Positions 47,348 to 58,089 of a stretch of DNA of 64,000 bases are shown here, one piece after another. The notes under the pieces were generated by a model, which worked only from the letters and a program-made list of their open reading frames with translations, had not been told where the DNA came from and made no database searches. The stretch comes from Dama dama (Eukaryota > Chordata > Mammalia > Artiodactyla > Cervidae). The translations under genes were made by a program, and so were the position numbers. Numbering within the stretch: position 1 is the stretch's first letter; every line of letters starts with the position of its first letter. The DNA is taken from positions 47,347,501 through 47,411,500 of the forward strand of contig NC_083698.1 of the NCBI RefSeq assembly GCF_033118175.1, written 5' to 3'.

Positions 47348-48274
47348 ATGAAAAGGCAAAGAAATACCCAACAGGTAAAGGAACATGAAAAATGCCCACC
47401 AAGTCAAACAAAAGAGGAGGAGATAGGGACTCTACCTGAAAAAGAATTTAGAATAATGATAATAAAAATGATCCAAAATCTTGAAAACAAAATGGAGTTA
47501 CAGATAAATAGCCTGGAGACAAAGATTGAAAAGATACAAGAAGTGTTTAATAAAGACCTAGAAGAAATAAAAAAGAGTCAATTACAAATGAATAATGCAA
47601 TGAATGAGATCAAAAACACTTTGGAGGGAACCAAGAGTAGAATAACGGAGGCAGAAGATAGGATAAGTGAGGTAGAAGATAAAATGGTGGAAATAAATGA
47701 AGCAGAGAGGAAAAAAGAAAAAAGGATCAAAAGAAATGAGGACAACCTCAGGGACCTCTGGGACAATGTGAAACACCCCAACATTCGAATAATTGGAGTT
47801 CCAGAAGAAGAAGACAAACAGAAAGGCCATGAGAAAATACTCGAGGAGATAATAGCTGAAAACTTCCCTAAAATGGGGAAGGAAATAGCCACCCAAGTCC
47901 AAGAAACCCAGAGAGTCCCAAACAGGATAAACCCAAGGCGAAACACCCCAAGACACATATTAATCAAATTAACAAAGATCAAACACAAAGAACAAATATT
48001 AAAAGCAGCAAGGGAGAAACAACAAATAACACACAAAGGGATTCCCATAAGGATAACAGCTGATCTATCAATAGAAACCCTCCAGGCCAGAAGGGAATGG
48101 CAGGACGTACTGAAAGTAATGAAAGAGAATAACCTACAACCTAGATTACTGTATCCAGCAAGGATCTCATTCAGATATGAAGGAGAATTCAAAAGCTTTA
48201 CAGATAAGCAAAAGCTGAGAGAATTCAGCACCACCAAACCAGCTCTTCAACAAATGCTAAAGGATCTTCTCTAG
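47348..48274 (+). CDS. ORF1: L1 ORF1 RNA-binding protein, intact, copy 2
   Basis: A 308-codon frame, colinear with ORF1 of copy 1 and differing by only a few residues (for example 'MELQINSLETKIEKIQEV' and 'NVKHPNIRIIGVPEEE'). Domain order: a short basic N-terminus, a coiled coil at about 35-128 that trimerises the protein, an RRM-like domain at about 135-230, and a basic C-terminal domain to 300 ('ARREWQDVLKVMKENN'). The start is the ATG of 'MKRQRNTQQVKEHEK'; the upstream ATG that extends copy 1 is ACA here, so the extension is not general. The protein would coat L1 RNA in cis. No break is seen. Whether it is transcribed is unknown. Confidence 0.95.
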   Translation: MKRQRNTQQVKEHEKCPPSQTKEEEIGTLPEKEFRIMIIKMIQNLENKMELQINSLETKIEKIQEVFNKDLEEIKKSQLQMNNAMNEIKNTLEGTKSRITEAEDRISEVEDKMVEINEAERKKEKRIKRNEDNLRDLWDNVKHPNIRIIGVPEEEDKQKGHEKILEEIIAENFPKMGKEIATQVQETQRVPNRINPRRNTPRHILIKLTKIKHKEQILKAAREKQQITHKGIPIRITADLSIETLQARREWQDVLKVMKENNLQPRLLYPARISFRYEGEFKSFTDKQKLREFSTTKPALQQMLKDLL

Positions 48275-48325
48275 ACAGGAAATGCAGAAAGGTTGTATAA
48301 ACGTGAACCCAAAACAACCAAGTAA

Positions 48326-51300
48326 ATGGCAACGGGACCACACCTATCAATAATTACCCTAAATGTAAATGGGTTGAATGCCCCAACCAAAAGACAATGA
48401 TTGGCTGAATGGATACAAAAACAAGACCCCTATATATGCTGTCTACAAGAGACCCACCTCAAAACAAGGGACACATACAGACTAAAAGTGAAGGCCTGGA
48501 AAAAAATATTTCACGCAAACGGAGGACAAAAGAAAGCAGGAGTCGCAATACTCCTATCAGATAAAATAGACTTTCAAATAAAGGATGTGAAAAGAGACAA
48601 AGAAGGACACTACATAATGATCAAAGGATCAATCCAAGAAGAAGATATAACAATTATAAATATATATGCACCCAACATAGGAGCACCGCAATATGTACGG
48701 CAAACACTGACGAGTATGAAAGAGGAAATTAATAGTAACACAATAATAGTGGGAGACTTTAATACCCCACTCACAACTATGGATAGATCAACTAAACAGA
48801 AAATTAACAAGGAAACACAAACCTTAAATGACACAATGGACCAGCTAGACCTAATTGATATCTATAGGACATTTCACCCCAAAACAATCAACTTCACCTT
48901 TTTCTCAAGTGCACACGGAACCTTCTCCAGAATAGATCACATCCTGGGCCATAAATCTGGTCTTGGAAAATTCAAAAAAATTGAAATCCTTCCAGTCATC
49001 TTTTCTGACCACAGTGCAGTAAGATTAGATCTCAATTACAGGAAAAAAATTGTTAAAACTTCAAACATATGGAGGCTAAATAACACGCTTCTGAATAACC
49101 AACAAATCATAGAAGAAATCAAAAAAGAAATCAAAATATGTATAGAAATGAATGAAAATGAAAACACAACAACCCAAAACCTATGGGATACTGTAAAAGC
49201 AGTGCTAAGGGGAAGGTTCATAGCATTACAGGCTTACATCAAGAAACAAGAAAAAAACCAAATAAATAACCTAACTCTACACCTAAAGCAGTTAGAGAAG
49301 GAAGAAATGAAGAACCCTAGGGTTAGCAGAAGGAAAGAAATCTTAAAAATCAGGGCAGAAATAAATGCAAAAGAAACTAAAGAGACCATAGCAAAAATCA
49401 ACAAAGCTAAAAGCTGGTTTTTTGAAAAAATAAACAAAATTGACAAACCATTAGCAAGACTCATTAAGAAACAAAGAGAGAAGAACCAAATTAACAAAAT
49501 TAGAAATGAAAATGGAGAGATCACAACAGACAACACTGAAATACAAAGGATCATAAGAGACTACTACCAGCAGCTCTATGCCAATAAAATGCACAACTTG
49601 GATGAAATGGACAAATTCTTAGAAAAGTGTAACTTTCCAAAACTGAACCAGGAAGAAATAGAAGATCTTAACAGACCCATCACAAGCAAGGAAATCAAAA
49701 CTGTAATCAAAAATCTTCCAGCAAACAAAAGCCCAGGACCAGATGGCTTCACAGCTGAATTCTACCAAAAACTTAGAGAAGAGCTAACACCTATCTTACT
49801 CAAACTCTTCCAGAAAATTGCAGAGGAAGGTAAGCTTCCAAACTCATTCTATGAGGCCACCATCACCCTAATTCCAAAACCAGACAAAGATGCCACAATA
49901 AAAGAAAACTACAGGCCAATATCACTGATGAACATAGATGCAAAAATCCTTAACAAAATTCTAGCAAACAGAATCCAACAACATATTAAAAAAATCATAC
50001 ACCATGACCAAGTGGGCTTTATCCCAGGAATGCAAGGATTCTTTAATATCCACAAATCAATCAGTGTAATACACCACATTAACAAATTGAAAGATAAAAA
50101 CCATATGATTATCTCAATAGATGCAGAGAAAGCCTTTGACAAAATTCAACACTCATTTATGATTAAAACTCTCCAAAAAGCAGGAATAGAAGGAACATAC
50201 CTCAACATAATAAAAGCTATATATGACAAACCCACAGCAAGCATCACCCTCAATGTTGAAAAATTGAAAGCATTTCCCCTGAAATCAGGAACAAGACAAG
50301 GGTGCCCACTCTGACCACTACTATTCAACATAGTGTTGGAAGTTTTGGCCACAGTAATCAGAGCAGAAAAAGAAGTAAAAGGAATCCAGATAGGAAAAGA
50401 AGAAGTGAAACTCTCACTGTTTGCAGATGACATGGTCCTCTACATAGAAAACCCTAAAGACTCTACCAGAAAATTACTAGAGCTAATCAATGAATATAGT
50501 AAAGTTGCAGGATATAAAATTAACACACAGAAATCCCTTGCATTCCTATATACTAATGATGAAAAAACAGAAAGAGAAATTAGGGAAACAATACCATTCA
50601 CCATTGCAACAAAAAGAATAAAATACTTAGGAGTATATCTACCTAAAGAAACAAAAGACCTATTCATAGAAAACTATAAAACACTGATGAAAGAAATCAA
50701 AGAGGACACAAACAGATGGAGAAACATACCGTGTTCATGGATTGGAAGAATCAATATTGTCAAAATGGCTATTCTACCCAAAGCAATCTATAGATTCAAT
50801 GCAATCCCTATCAAGCTACCAACGGTATTTTTCACAGAACTAGACCAAAGAATTTCACAATTTGTATGGGAACAGAAAAAACCTCAAATAGCCAAAGTAA
50901 TCTTGAGAAAGAAGAATGGAACTGGAGGAATCAACCTGCCTGACTTCAGACTCTACTACAAAGCCACAGTCATCAAGACAGTATGGTACTGGCACAAAGA
51001 CAGAAATATAGATCAATGGACCAGAATAGAAAGCCCAGAGATAAATTGACGAACCTATGGACACCTTATCTTTGACAAAGGAGGCAAGGATATACAATGG
51101 AAAAAAGACAACCTCTTTAACAAGTGGTGCTGGGAAAACTGGTCACCCACTTGTTAAAGAGTGAAACTAGAACACTTTCTAACACCATACACAAAAATAA
51201 ACTCAAAATGGATTAAAGATCTAAATGTAAGACCAGAAACTATAAAACTCCTAGAAGAGAACATAGGCAAAACACTCTCTGACATAAATCACAGCAAGAT

Positions 51301-52144
51301 CCTCTATGACCCACCTCCCAGAATATTGGAAATAAAAGCAAAACTAAACAAATGGGACCTAATGAAACTTAAAAGCTTTTGCACTACAAAGGAAACTATA
51401 AGTAAGGTGAAAAGACAGCCCTCAGATTGGGAGAAAATAATAGCAAATGAAGAAACAGACAAAGGATTAATCTCAAAAATATACAAGCAACTCCTGCAGC
51501 TCAATTCCAGAAAAACAAATGACCCAATCAAAAAATGGGCCAAAGAACTAAACAGACATTTCTCTAAGGAAGACATACAGATGGCTAACAAACACATGAA
51601 AAGATGCTCAACATCACTCATTATTAGAGAAATGCAAATCAAAACCACAATGAGGTACCATTACACGCCAGTCAGGATGGCTGCTATCCAAAAGTCTACA
51701 AGCAATAAATGCTGGAGAGGGTGTGGAGAAAAGGGAACCTTCTTGCACTGTTGGTGGGAATGCAAACTAGTACAGCCGCTATGGAAAACAGTGTGGAGAT
51801 TTCTTAAAAAACTGGAAATAGAACTGCCATATGACCCAGCAATCCCACTTCTGGGCATAGACACTGACGAAACCAGATCTGAAAGAGACACGTGCACCCC
51901 AATATTCATCGCAGCACTGTTTATAATAGCCAGGACATGGAAGCAACCTAGATGCCCATCAGCAGATGAATGGATGAGGAAGCTTTGGTACATATACACC
52001 ATGGAATATTACTCAGCCATTAAAAAGAATTCATTTGAACCAGTCCTAATGAGATGGATCAAGCTGGAGCCCATTATACAGAGTGAAGTAAGCCAGAAAG
52101 ATAAAGAACATTACAGCATACTAACACATATATATGGAATTTAG
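48326..52144 (+). pseudogene. ORF2: L1 ORF2 (endonuclease-RT), four stops, copy 2
   Basis: The frame is colinear over 1,272 codons with no frameshift, but stops fall at codon 25 (TGA, 48398-48400), 663 (TGA, 50312-50314), 908 (TGA, 51047-51049) and 944 (TAA, 51155-51157). The endonuclease (about residues 1-239) keeps the active-site signatures N13, QETHL with E42, GDFNTPL, RIDHILG and SDHSA. The RT palm has FADDMVLY with the two Asp at about 701-702, and 'GTRQGCPL' just before the codon 663 stop. The C-terminus has the Cys-rich CWRGC...LHCWWEC near 1129-1146. The stops at codons 25 and 908 are shared with copy 1; those at 663 and 944 are private. The long open part (48401-50314, 637 codons) covers the endonuclease and most of RT but lacks the ATG and the catalytic FADD. 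Confidence 0.96.
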
Positions 52145-52518
52145 AAAGATGGTAACGACAACCCTATATGCAAAACAGAAAAAGAGACACAGAAATACAG
52201 AACAGACTTTTGAACTCTTTGGGAGAATGTGAGGGTGGGATATTTCAGAGGAACAGCATGTATACTATCTATGGTGAAACAGATCACCAGCCCAGGTGGG
52301 ATGCATGAGACAAGTGCTCTGGCCTGGTGCACTGGGAAGACCGAGAGGAATCGGGTGGAGATCGAGGTGGGAGCAGGGATCGGGATGGGGAATACGTGTC
52401 AATCCATGGCTGATTGATATCAATGTATGACAAAACCCACTGAAATACTGTGAAGTAATTAGCCTCCAACTAATAAAAAAAATTAAAAATAAAAAAACGA
52501 AAAAGAATGCCAGTGGCA

Positions 52519-53180
52519 TAAATGTACATATGGTAAAAAAAAAAAAAAAAAACTCTGATTAATGAACCTGGAAAATATTCACAAGTAAGCTGAAATTTAC
52601 TTTTGAACTTTGTCAAGATAAATTTCAACTGTTTTGCTTTAGTAATGGGAAAACAAATGTAAGCCAGAGTTGTAATAATCCATGGCTTCTAAGGATTTAA
52701 ATCCATTTGTAGACCGAAGATATTCACAGACAATAGGTAATAAGCTTTGAACAGTCTGTGCCTCTTATTTTGGCAGGTATATATCAGTGCTTTAAAAAAT
52801 GAGAGAAAAATTATTGTAACCCAGTCTCGAGGAGACCAACTGTTCAAAGATTTGGAGAGTGGCAAAAGAAAATCAGATTCTTTTAGCTGAGGGGAACAGC
52901 AGGAGAAACAAAGAACAAGGTTCCAAATGAGAAGGACCTCCTCAGAGGACTGTGAAACCAGTTTCCTTTGGGAGAAATCCAGTTTGAAGTATATAGGCTT
53001 TCTCTCGAGTTCAACGGGAAGTCAGTGGAAGACTGAGCAAGGAATTAGCGATTCTTAAGAAATCTAACTTTGAGACCATGTGTATAGCTCATGGCTTTCT
53101 TCCTCACTCCCTTCCAAATACGCAGCCCTACAACGGCAAAAATTCAAACCAGGATCTTAATACCTGACAGAGCCTGGAGG
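52519..53180. other. Unassigned sequence
   Basis: Contains an A-run at about 52537-52553 right after copy 2. Nothing else recognised. Confidence 0.35.
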
Positions 53181-53408
53181 GTGAAAGTGAAAAGTGAAAG
53201 TGTTAGTTGCTCAGTCATGTCCAACTCTTTACAACTCCATGGACAGTAGCCCACCAGACTTCTCTGTCCATGTGATTCTCCAGGCAAGAATACTGACTGG
53301 AGTGGGTGGCCATACCTTTCTCCAGGGGATCTCCTGACCTGGGGATCAAACTCAGGTCTCCTGCATTGCAGGCAGATCCTTTACCATCTAAGCCACCAGG
53401 GAAGCCCC
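53181..53408 (-). mobile_element. Bov-tA SINE, antisense
   Basis: Near-complete reversed order: 'ttagttgctcagtcatgtcc', 'ctccatggacagtagccc', 'ctccaggggatctcctgacc', then the tRNA-like 'ctgcattgcaggcagatcct' and 'aagccaccagggaagcccc'. A 'gaaagtgaaaagtgaaag' spacer lies at the start. Confidence 0.92.
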
Positions 53409-53938
53409 TAATCAGGATAGCTCTGGTATAAATAGCTATACGTGGCAGGTGGTTCACTTTCCACATCTAAATGACTGACACTTTTAGCAAAACTACTGTT
53501 GAATGGCCCATACTAATGCTGTTTTTTGTTGCTGTTGTTAGTTTTGACGTTAGTTTTTCATCACTACGATTTCTACCAGCATCTCTGACAAAATTTCATT
53601 CAAGCTCAGCTCTTAAGAACTCCTAACAGGTGGCCAAATATCTAGCAAAAGCATTTTTTAAGTACCATAGCTTTTTAGTAGTTGCCCATTCTTTTATCCT
53701 CATCAAACCTAAACTTTGTGTCTCTAGGCTTCTGGGCCTTATGAAGAGTGTCAGAACTAAAATATTCTTGCTGAGGTATCTCTCCTCCTCAGGAGGCTTG
53801 TTTTGTGTTTTATTTCTAATGCTTTCAGGGATGGTTGTGCTGTGAGAGTAGGAGAAGGTAAACATAGCTGTTTACCTACATCTTCTATCCTAAACTACCT
53901 AAAATGCCTATGTTTTGCTGAAAGTTTAATTTTTGTTT
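53409..53938. other. Unassigned sequence
   Basis: Nothing recognised before the first LTR-like arm. Confidence 0.3.
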
Positions 53939-54557
53939 TAGGTTTGAAAGATTCATTAACAAAAGAAAACCACTTGTCACACCCAATAAACAATTTCAAT
54001 ATTTAACAGAGGATTAATTGACTTAATTTCAGTATACAGTCATTAAAAGAAAAGAAAAGAAACAATAGAGAAAAGTAACAACATATATATACATCACCAA
54101 ATTGGGCTGACCAACATCCAGACTTAAACAGTGCTGAGAAGTCCCTTGTTAACAGCAAACTGGAGTCCCAATTACGAAAAGGTCCCCAGCAGTGCATCCA
54201 CCTCATGGGTGACACTTCAAACTGTAGTTTTGGGAACACCCACTTACAATTTCAGGCCACAAACTGTTTGTGTGCAAAAATGCAGCTCTGTTTTGTTTTT
54301 GTTTTTTTTGACTACTACAATGCCGATTGTTTCATTTGGTAAGTCATAGGATTTCCTTAGACTCCAGGAGCTTGGCCAGACCCTCAGGGGCTCAAGAATT
54401 CCAAGACACACTCTCTTTCTTATCTAAAGTGCCACCTGATTTGCTGTGCTTGCAGGCAGGCATGGAATCCAAGCGGTGTCCAGGCAGGTCAGAAGCAGGT
54501 TAGAGGCCTGCTCTCCTGCTTCTGAATCCTTAACAAGACTTCCTCCATTTTAATTTA
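53939..54557 (-). mobile_element. LTR-like element, inverted arm 1
   Basis: This sequence is the inverted partner of 56839-57425. Shared blocks, here reversed, include 'gaggattaattgacttaatt', 'aggccacaaactg', 'aatgcagctctgttttg' and 'cttcctccattttaatt'. It looks like an endogenous retroviral LTR, of unassigned family, on the minus strand. It has decayed relative to arm 2 and carries small indels. It has no coding capacity. Confidence 0.6.
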
Positions 54558-54933
54558 TGTCTGTAGCAGAGTTATAGACCCAGACTACCATGGAGAACTC
54601 CAAGTAACATTACAAAATGAGGGAAAGTGTGATCTATTTATAATAAACTTGATCAAATCACCCAATTGCTGGTTGCTCCATGAGTAATTGGCAAAGTACA
54701 AAAAGAGAACCTCTTACCTTATTAACAGTTAGAGGTGATGGAGGATTTGGATCCACAAATGATATACACGCAACTGGAATCTGGATGAATGAAGCAGCCT
54801 CATGGTCCTCCTGTACTTGCTCATGTGATTGCCCATGGGAAGAATAATACCCTATTAGTGATGATTCCTGGAAAAGAAAGATGGAAATATGTGCCATTAA
54901 CATATTGTTTTATCATAAATTAAATTAAAAGAT
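54558..54933. other. Unassigned sequence between LTR-like arm and BovB
   Basis: Nothing recognised. The minus frame 54658-54903 (81 codons) lacks a known domain. Confidence 0.3.
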
Positions 54934-55465
54934 GTTTGCTCCTTGGAAGGAAAGCTATGACAAACATAGACAATATACTAAAAGGCAGAGACATCACTTT
55001 GTCAACAAAGGTCCACATAGTCAAAGCTATGGTTTTTCCAGTAGTCATGTATGGATGTGAGAGTTCGACCATAAAGAAGGCTGAGTGCTGAAGAATTGAT
55101 GCTTTTGGATTGTGGCACTGGAGAAGACTCTTGAGAGTCCCTTGGACAGCAAGGAGATCAAACCAGTCGATCCTAAAGGAAATAAACCCTGAATAACCAT
55201 TGGAAGGACTGATGCTGAAGCTGAAGCTCTAATAGTTAGGTCACCTGATGTGAAGAACCGACTCACTGGAAAAGACCCTGATGCTGGGAAAGATTGAAGG
55301 CAGGAGGAGAAGAGGGTGTCAGAGGATGAGATGGTTGGATGGCATCACTGACTCAATGGACAGGAGTTTGAGCACACTCAGGGAGATAGTGAAGGACAGG
55401 GAAGCCTGGTGTGTGGCAGTCCTTGGGGTCGCAAAGAGTTGGACATGACTTAGCAACTGAACAAT
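54934..55465 (+). mobile_element. BovB 3' fragment
   Basis: The fragment opens 'gatgtttgctccttggaagg', passes through the C-terminal coding region ('gtatggatgtgagagttcg'), and ends 'ttggacatgacttagcaac' with a short tail. About 530 bp, stops present, non-coding. Confidence 0.9.
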
Positions 55466-55469
55466 AACA

Positions 55470-56789
55470 TTCTCATAAATAGACTATTCTTGGAAGCCTG
55501 ACTGTAATGTGGATTGTCATTCTTGCCTCAACCTTCAAGGATATGTTACAGTAAAATGAAAATATGAAGAAAGCTACTGGGTAATCTTCAGCTGGAGAAA
55601 TATGAGTCAGACCTGAACTCAGGATAACTTAACCTGCCTGGCAAACAAGGCCTGTCCTTTCATAACTTTGACATTGTTTGGACAGAATTTATCTGTTTGA
55701 TAGATTACACACTGGTAGAGATATAGTTCAAGCCTTGACCATTAATGCAAGTGAATTTCTACAACACTTAAAGCACATGAACTTTGCTTAATGTATGACA
55801 AAACCTTTCTGCAATTGTTTAATGCCTCAGTAATATTTCAGCTACACCAAACTAAATCCTTAACTGAGATATTTGGTTGGACTCTATGCAGGTTTACCTT
55901 GCTCAAAAGGATAAGGCCCAAGGCATTTTTAATGTCTACTAATGTGTACACATGGAAAAAATTATTTAGAGAATAGATTGCTCACAATCATCCCTAACGG
56001 CTTACAAAGTGCCCTGACACCTTGTGCTGAGGAATGTTATCATTATAGTGTCGTTAATACAAGTATCATGTGCCAATTTCATGTGTTACCTATTGTATTT
56101 AGAGAAGAATATTGTTCCCTCATTTCACTGGTAATTATTTGGACTTTGATAACCACACCTACTAACTGATAGATTGAGTTAAGTCTATCAAGGGACTGCT
56201 ATGTGGACCAACTTTTTGCATTTGGGAATCCTACTTATTGAAGAATTCCATTAACTATTATGAATGGACTATCTTTCCTAAATCCTATGTTTTTTTTTAA
56301 AATAGCCCCCCTCAATTTGTATGTATTGTAACCAATGACCTAGAAACTATTTCTATGTATGGAAGCCCCTTTTCTCAGATGCCTAACACATGTTGATCAT
56401 TTATATTGGAAGGGACCACCTATTACTTCTGCACCCCCCAGGAGAACTCAGGTATTGTGGACACAAATGTTACTCCTTACTCTTTCTGATCCCATATTAG
56501 CTTCCTCTTAGAATCCTTATGTAAGGTTTTGCAAGGAAGCAAAGAGTTACAAAATTTCATAGATAAATGCAATGCTACCTTGATAGAACATTCTGTTGTT
56601 ACTACTATTGCAGGAGTTGATGTTTAAAAACATACTTTTAGTTCATGGTGGGGCTTTTTCTTTACTAAATACCCTACTGCTCAAAAATTGTTTTCTGCTT
56701 TGCTTAATCCTTTACTTGTCTCTTTGATTATTCTGTTTCTTTTTACTATCTGGAATTGTTGTACAGAATTAAGAAAGCTGCTTATTTAA
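55470..56789 (+). pseudogene. Decayed retroviral env-like region
   Basis: This stretch lies directly upstream of the plus-strand LTR-like sequence. Open pieces at 55791-55976 and 55942-56169 are short. Further down, an open piece ends in a long hydrophobic segment (about 56700-56760) followed by a short Cys- and charge-containing tail and a TAA at 56787-56789. A membrane anchor just before an LTR is the layout of a retroviral env transmembrane subunit. Multiple stops and frameshifts break it. The family is unknown; gag and pol were not found. I give no reconstruction. Confidence 0.4.
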
Positions 56790-56838
56790 TTTTGCTTTAT
56801 TCCTGTGCTCTTCAACCTAAACAATCCTGAGGCTAACT

Positions 56839-57425
56839 GTTAGGAAATTAAAATGGAGGAAGTTTGTTCAGGTTTCAGAAGCAGGAGAGTAGGCCTCTGA
56901 CCTTCCTGCAAGCACAGCAAGTCAGGTGGCACTTCAGATAAGAAAGGGAGTGGGCCTTGGAATTCTAAGGCCCTGAGGGTCTGACCAAGCCTCAGGGTCT
57001 AAAGAAATCCTATGACTCACAAGGTGAAACAAACAGCATTATAAAATTAAAAAACAAAACAGAGCTACATTTTTGTACACAAACTGATGATGATATCAGT
57101 TTGTGGCCTGGGATTATAAGTGGGAGCCCCCGAAACTGCAATTTGAGGTCTCACCCGTGGGGTGAATGCACCACCTGGGTGCATTTTCCCAATAGGGACT
57201 CCAGATTGCTGTTAAGGAGGGCCTTCTCAGCACTATTTAGTCCGGGTGTTGGTCAGCTCAATTTGGTGATGTAGGTATACTGTTACTTTTTTCTTTTGTT
57301 TTATTTCTTTTCTTTTAATGACTGTATATTGAAACTAAGTCAATTAATCCTCTATTAAATATTGAAATTGTTAATGGTGTGTGACAAGTGGTTTCTTTTC
57401 TTAACAAATCCTTTGAACCTAAAAT
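56839..57425 (+). mobile_element. LTR-like element, arm 2 (3' LTR candidate)
   Basis: It starts 'tgttaggaaattaaaatgg', about 50 bp after the env-like stop, and runs to about 'tttgaacctaaaatg'. It contains 'agcacagcaagtcaggtggc', 'cagagctacatttttgtac' and 'aatcctctattaaatattg'. Orientation and position agree with a 3' LTR of the env-like region. A small internal duplication ('gatgatgatatcagtttgtg') is not seen in arm 1. Confidence 0.6.
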
Positions 57426-58089
57426 GAAAGTAAAACTTCTTTGGTAAAACAGTCTATCATTCCTAGTATCTTGAACCAGGTAAGAATCGCATTAAGACCT
57501 TTTGAGGGTAAAAAGGAAAAGGATAGAAGAGGATACCATCCTCTCTCACTAAGTGAAAGTAGCCTTTCTCCTTGGAAGACAGAGGTGTAAGTATGAGGGT
57601 AAAAAGATACTAAAGGGAATGAAGTCAAAACATGGCAACAACAAACTTCAGGAAAGAGGTCGCCTCTGCAGAGGGAGACTATATTAAAATGAAATGCTTT
57701 CGGCAAGCAAACATAATAGACTCTCGGCTGCCTAGGATAAAGTGATCTGGGTGTAGCAGCATTTTTTTCCATGGATATATGTACTAGTTTTTAAATGTTG
57801 AAAAAAGGGATGTTTAATTTTCAAGGAGGACGTTTTTTGGAAATATCATGTGGTGGGAAAAAGTCCATATTCATTTACCCTTTTGGGAGACCATGGCTAA
57901 ACCATCTGTATCAGTCAGCTTCCAGCCTCACATGACCATATATTGGGAGTAAAAGGGTATGATTCATAATTTTATGGGATCCCAGCTTCCAGTGTGGCCC
58001 ACACCAACCGTTTAATATCTGGAATTTCTGCCATTTCCATCTTCTTATCCCTAGGCATTTAGGAGACTATTGTTGCCTAGACACAGTAT
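57426..58089. other. Unassigned sequence
   Basis: Minus frame 57419-57772 (117 codons) overlaps the end of the LTR-like arm and has no recognisable domain. Confidence 0.35.

Larger units (their letters stand above)
45007..52502 (+). mobile_element. Full-length L1-BT (copy 2)
   Basis: This copy is complete from 'gcagaagatggcggaggag' to a poly-A tail, about 7.5 kb. The 16-bp target duplication 'aagaatgccagtggca' lies at 44991-45006 and 52503-52518. It has a 2.3 kb 5' UTR, an intact ORF1, a 51-base spacer and an ORF2 with four in-frame stops but no frameshift seen. It lies in inverted orientation to copy 1, with different flanks and target site, so it is an independent insertion and not a segmental duplicate. 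Confidence 0.96.

Noticed and set aside
16382..52502. A segmental duplication to explain the two full-length L1s
   Set aside because: Flanks differ, each has its own target duplication, and homology ends exactly at the L1 ends.
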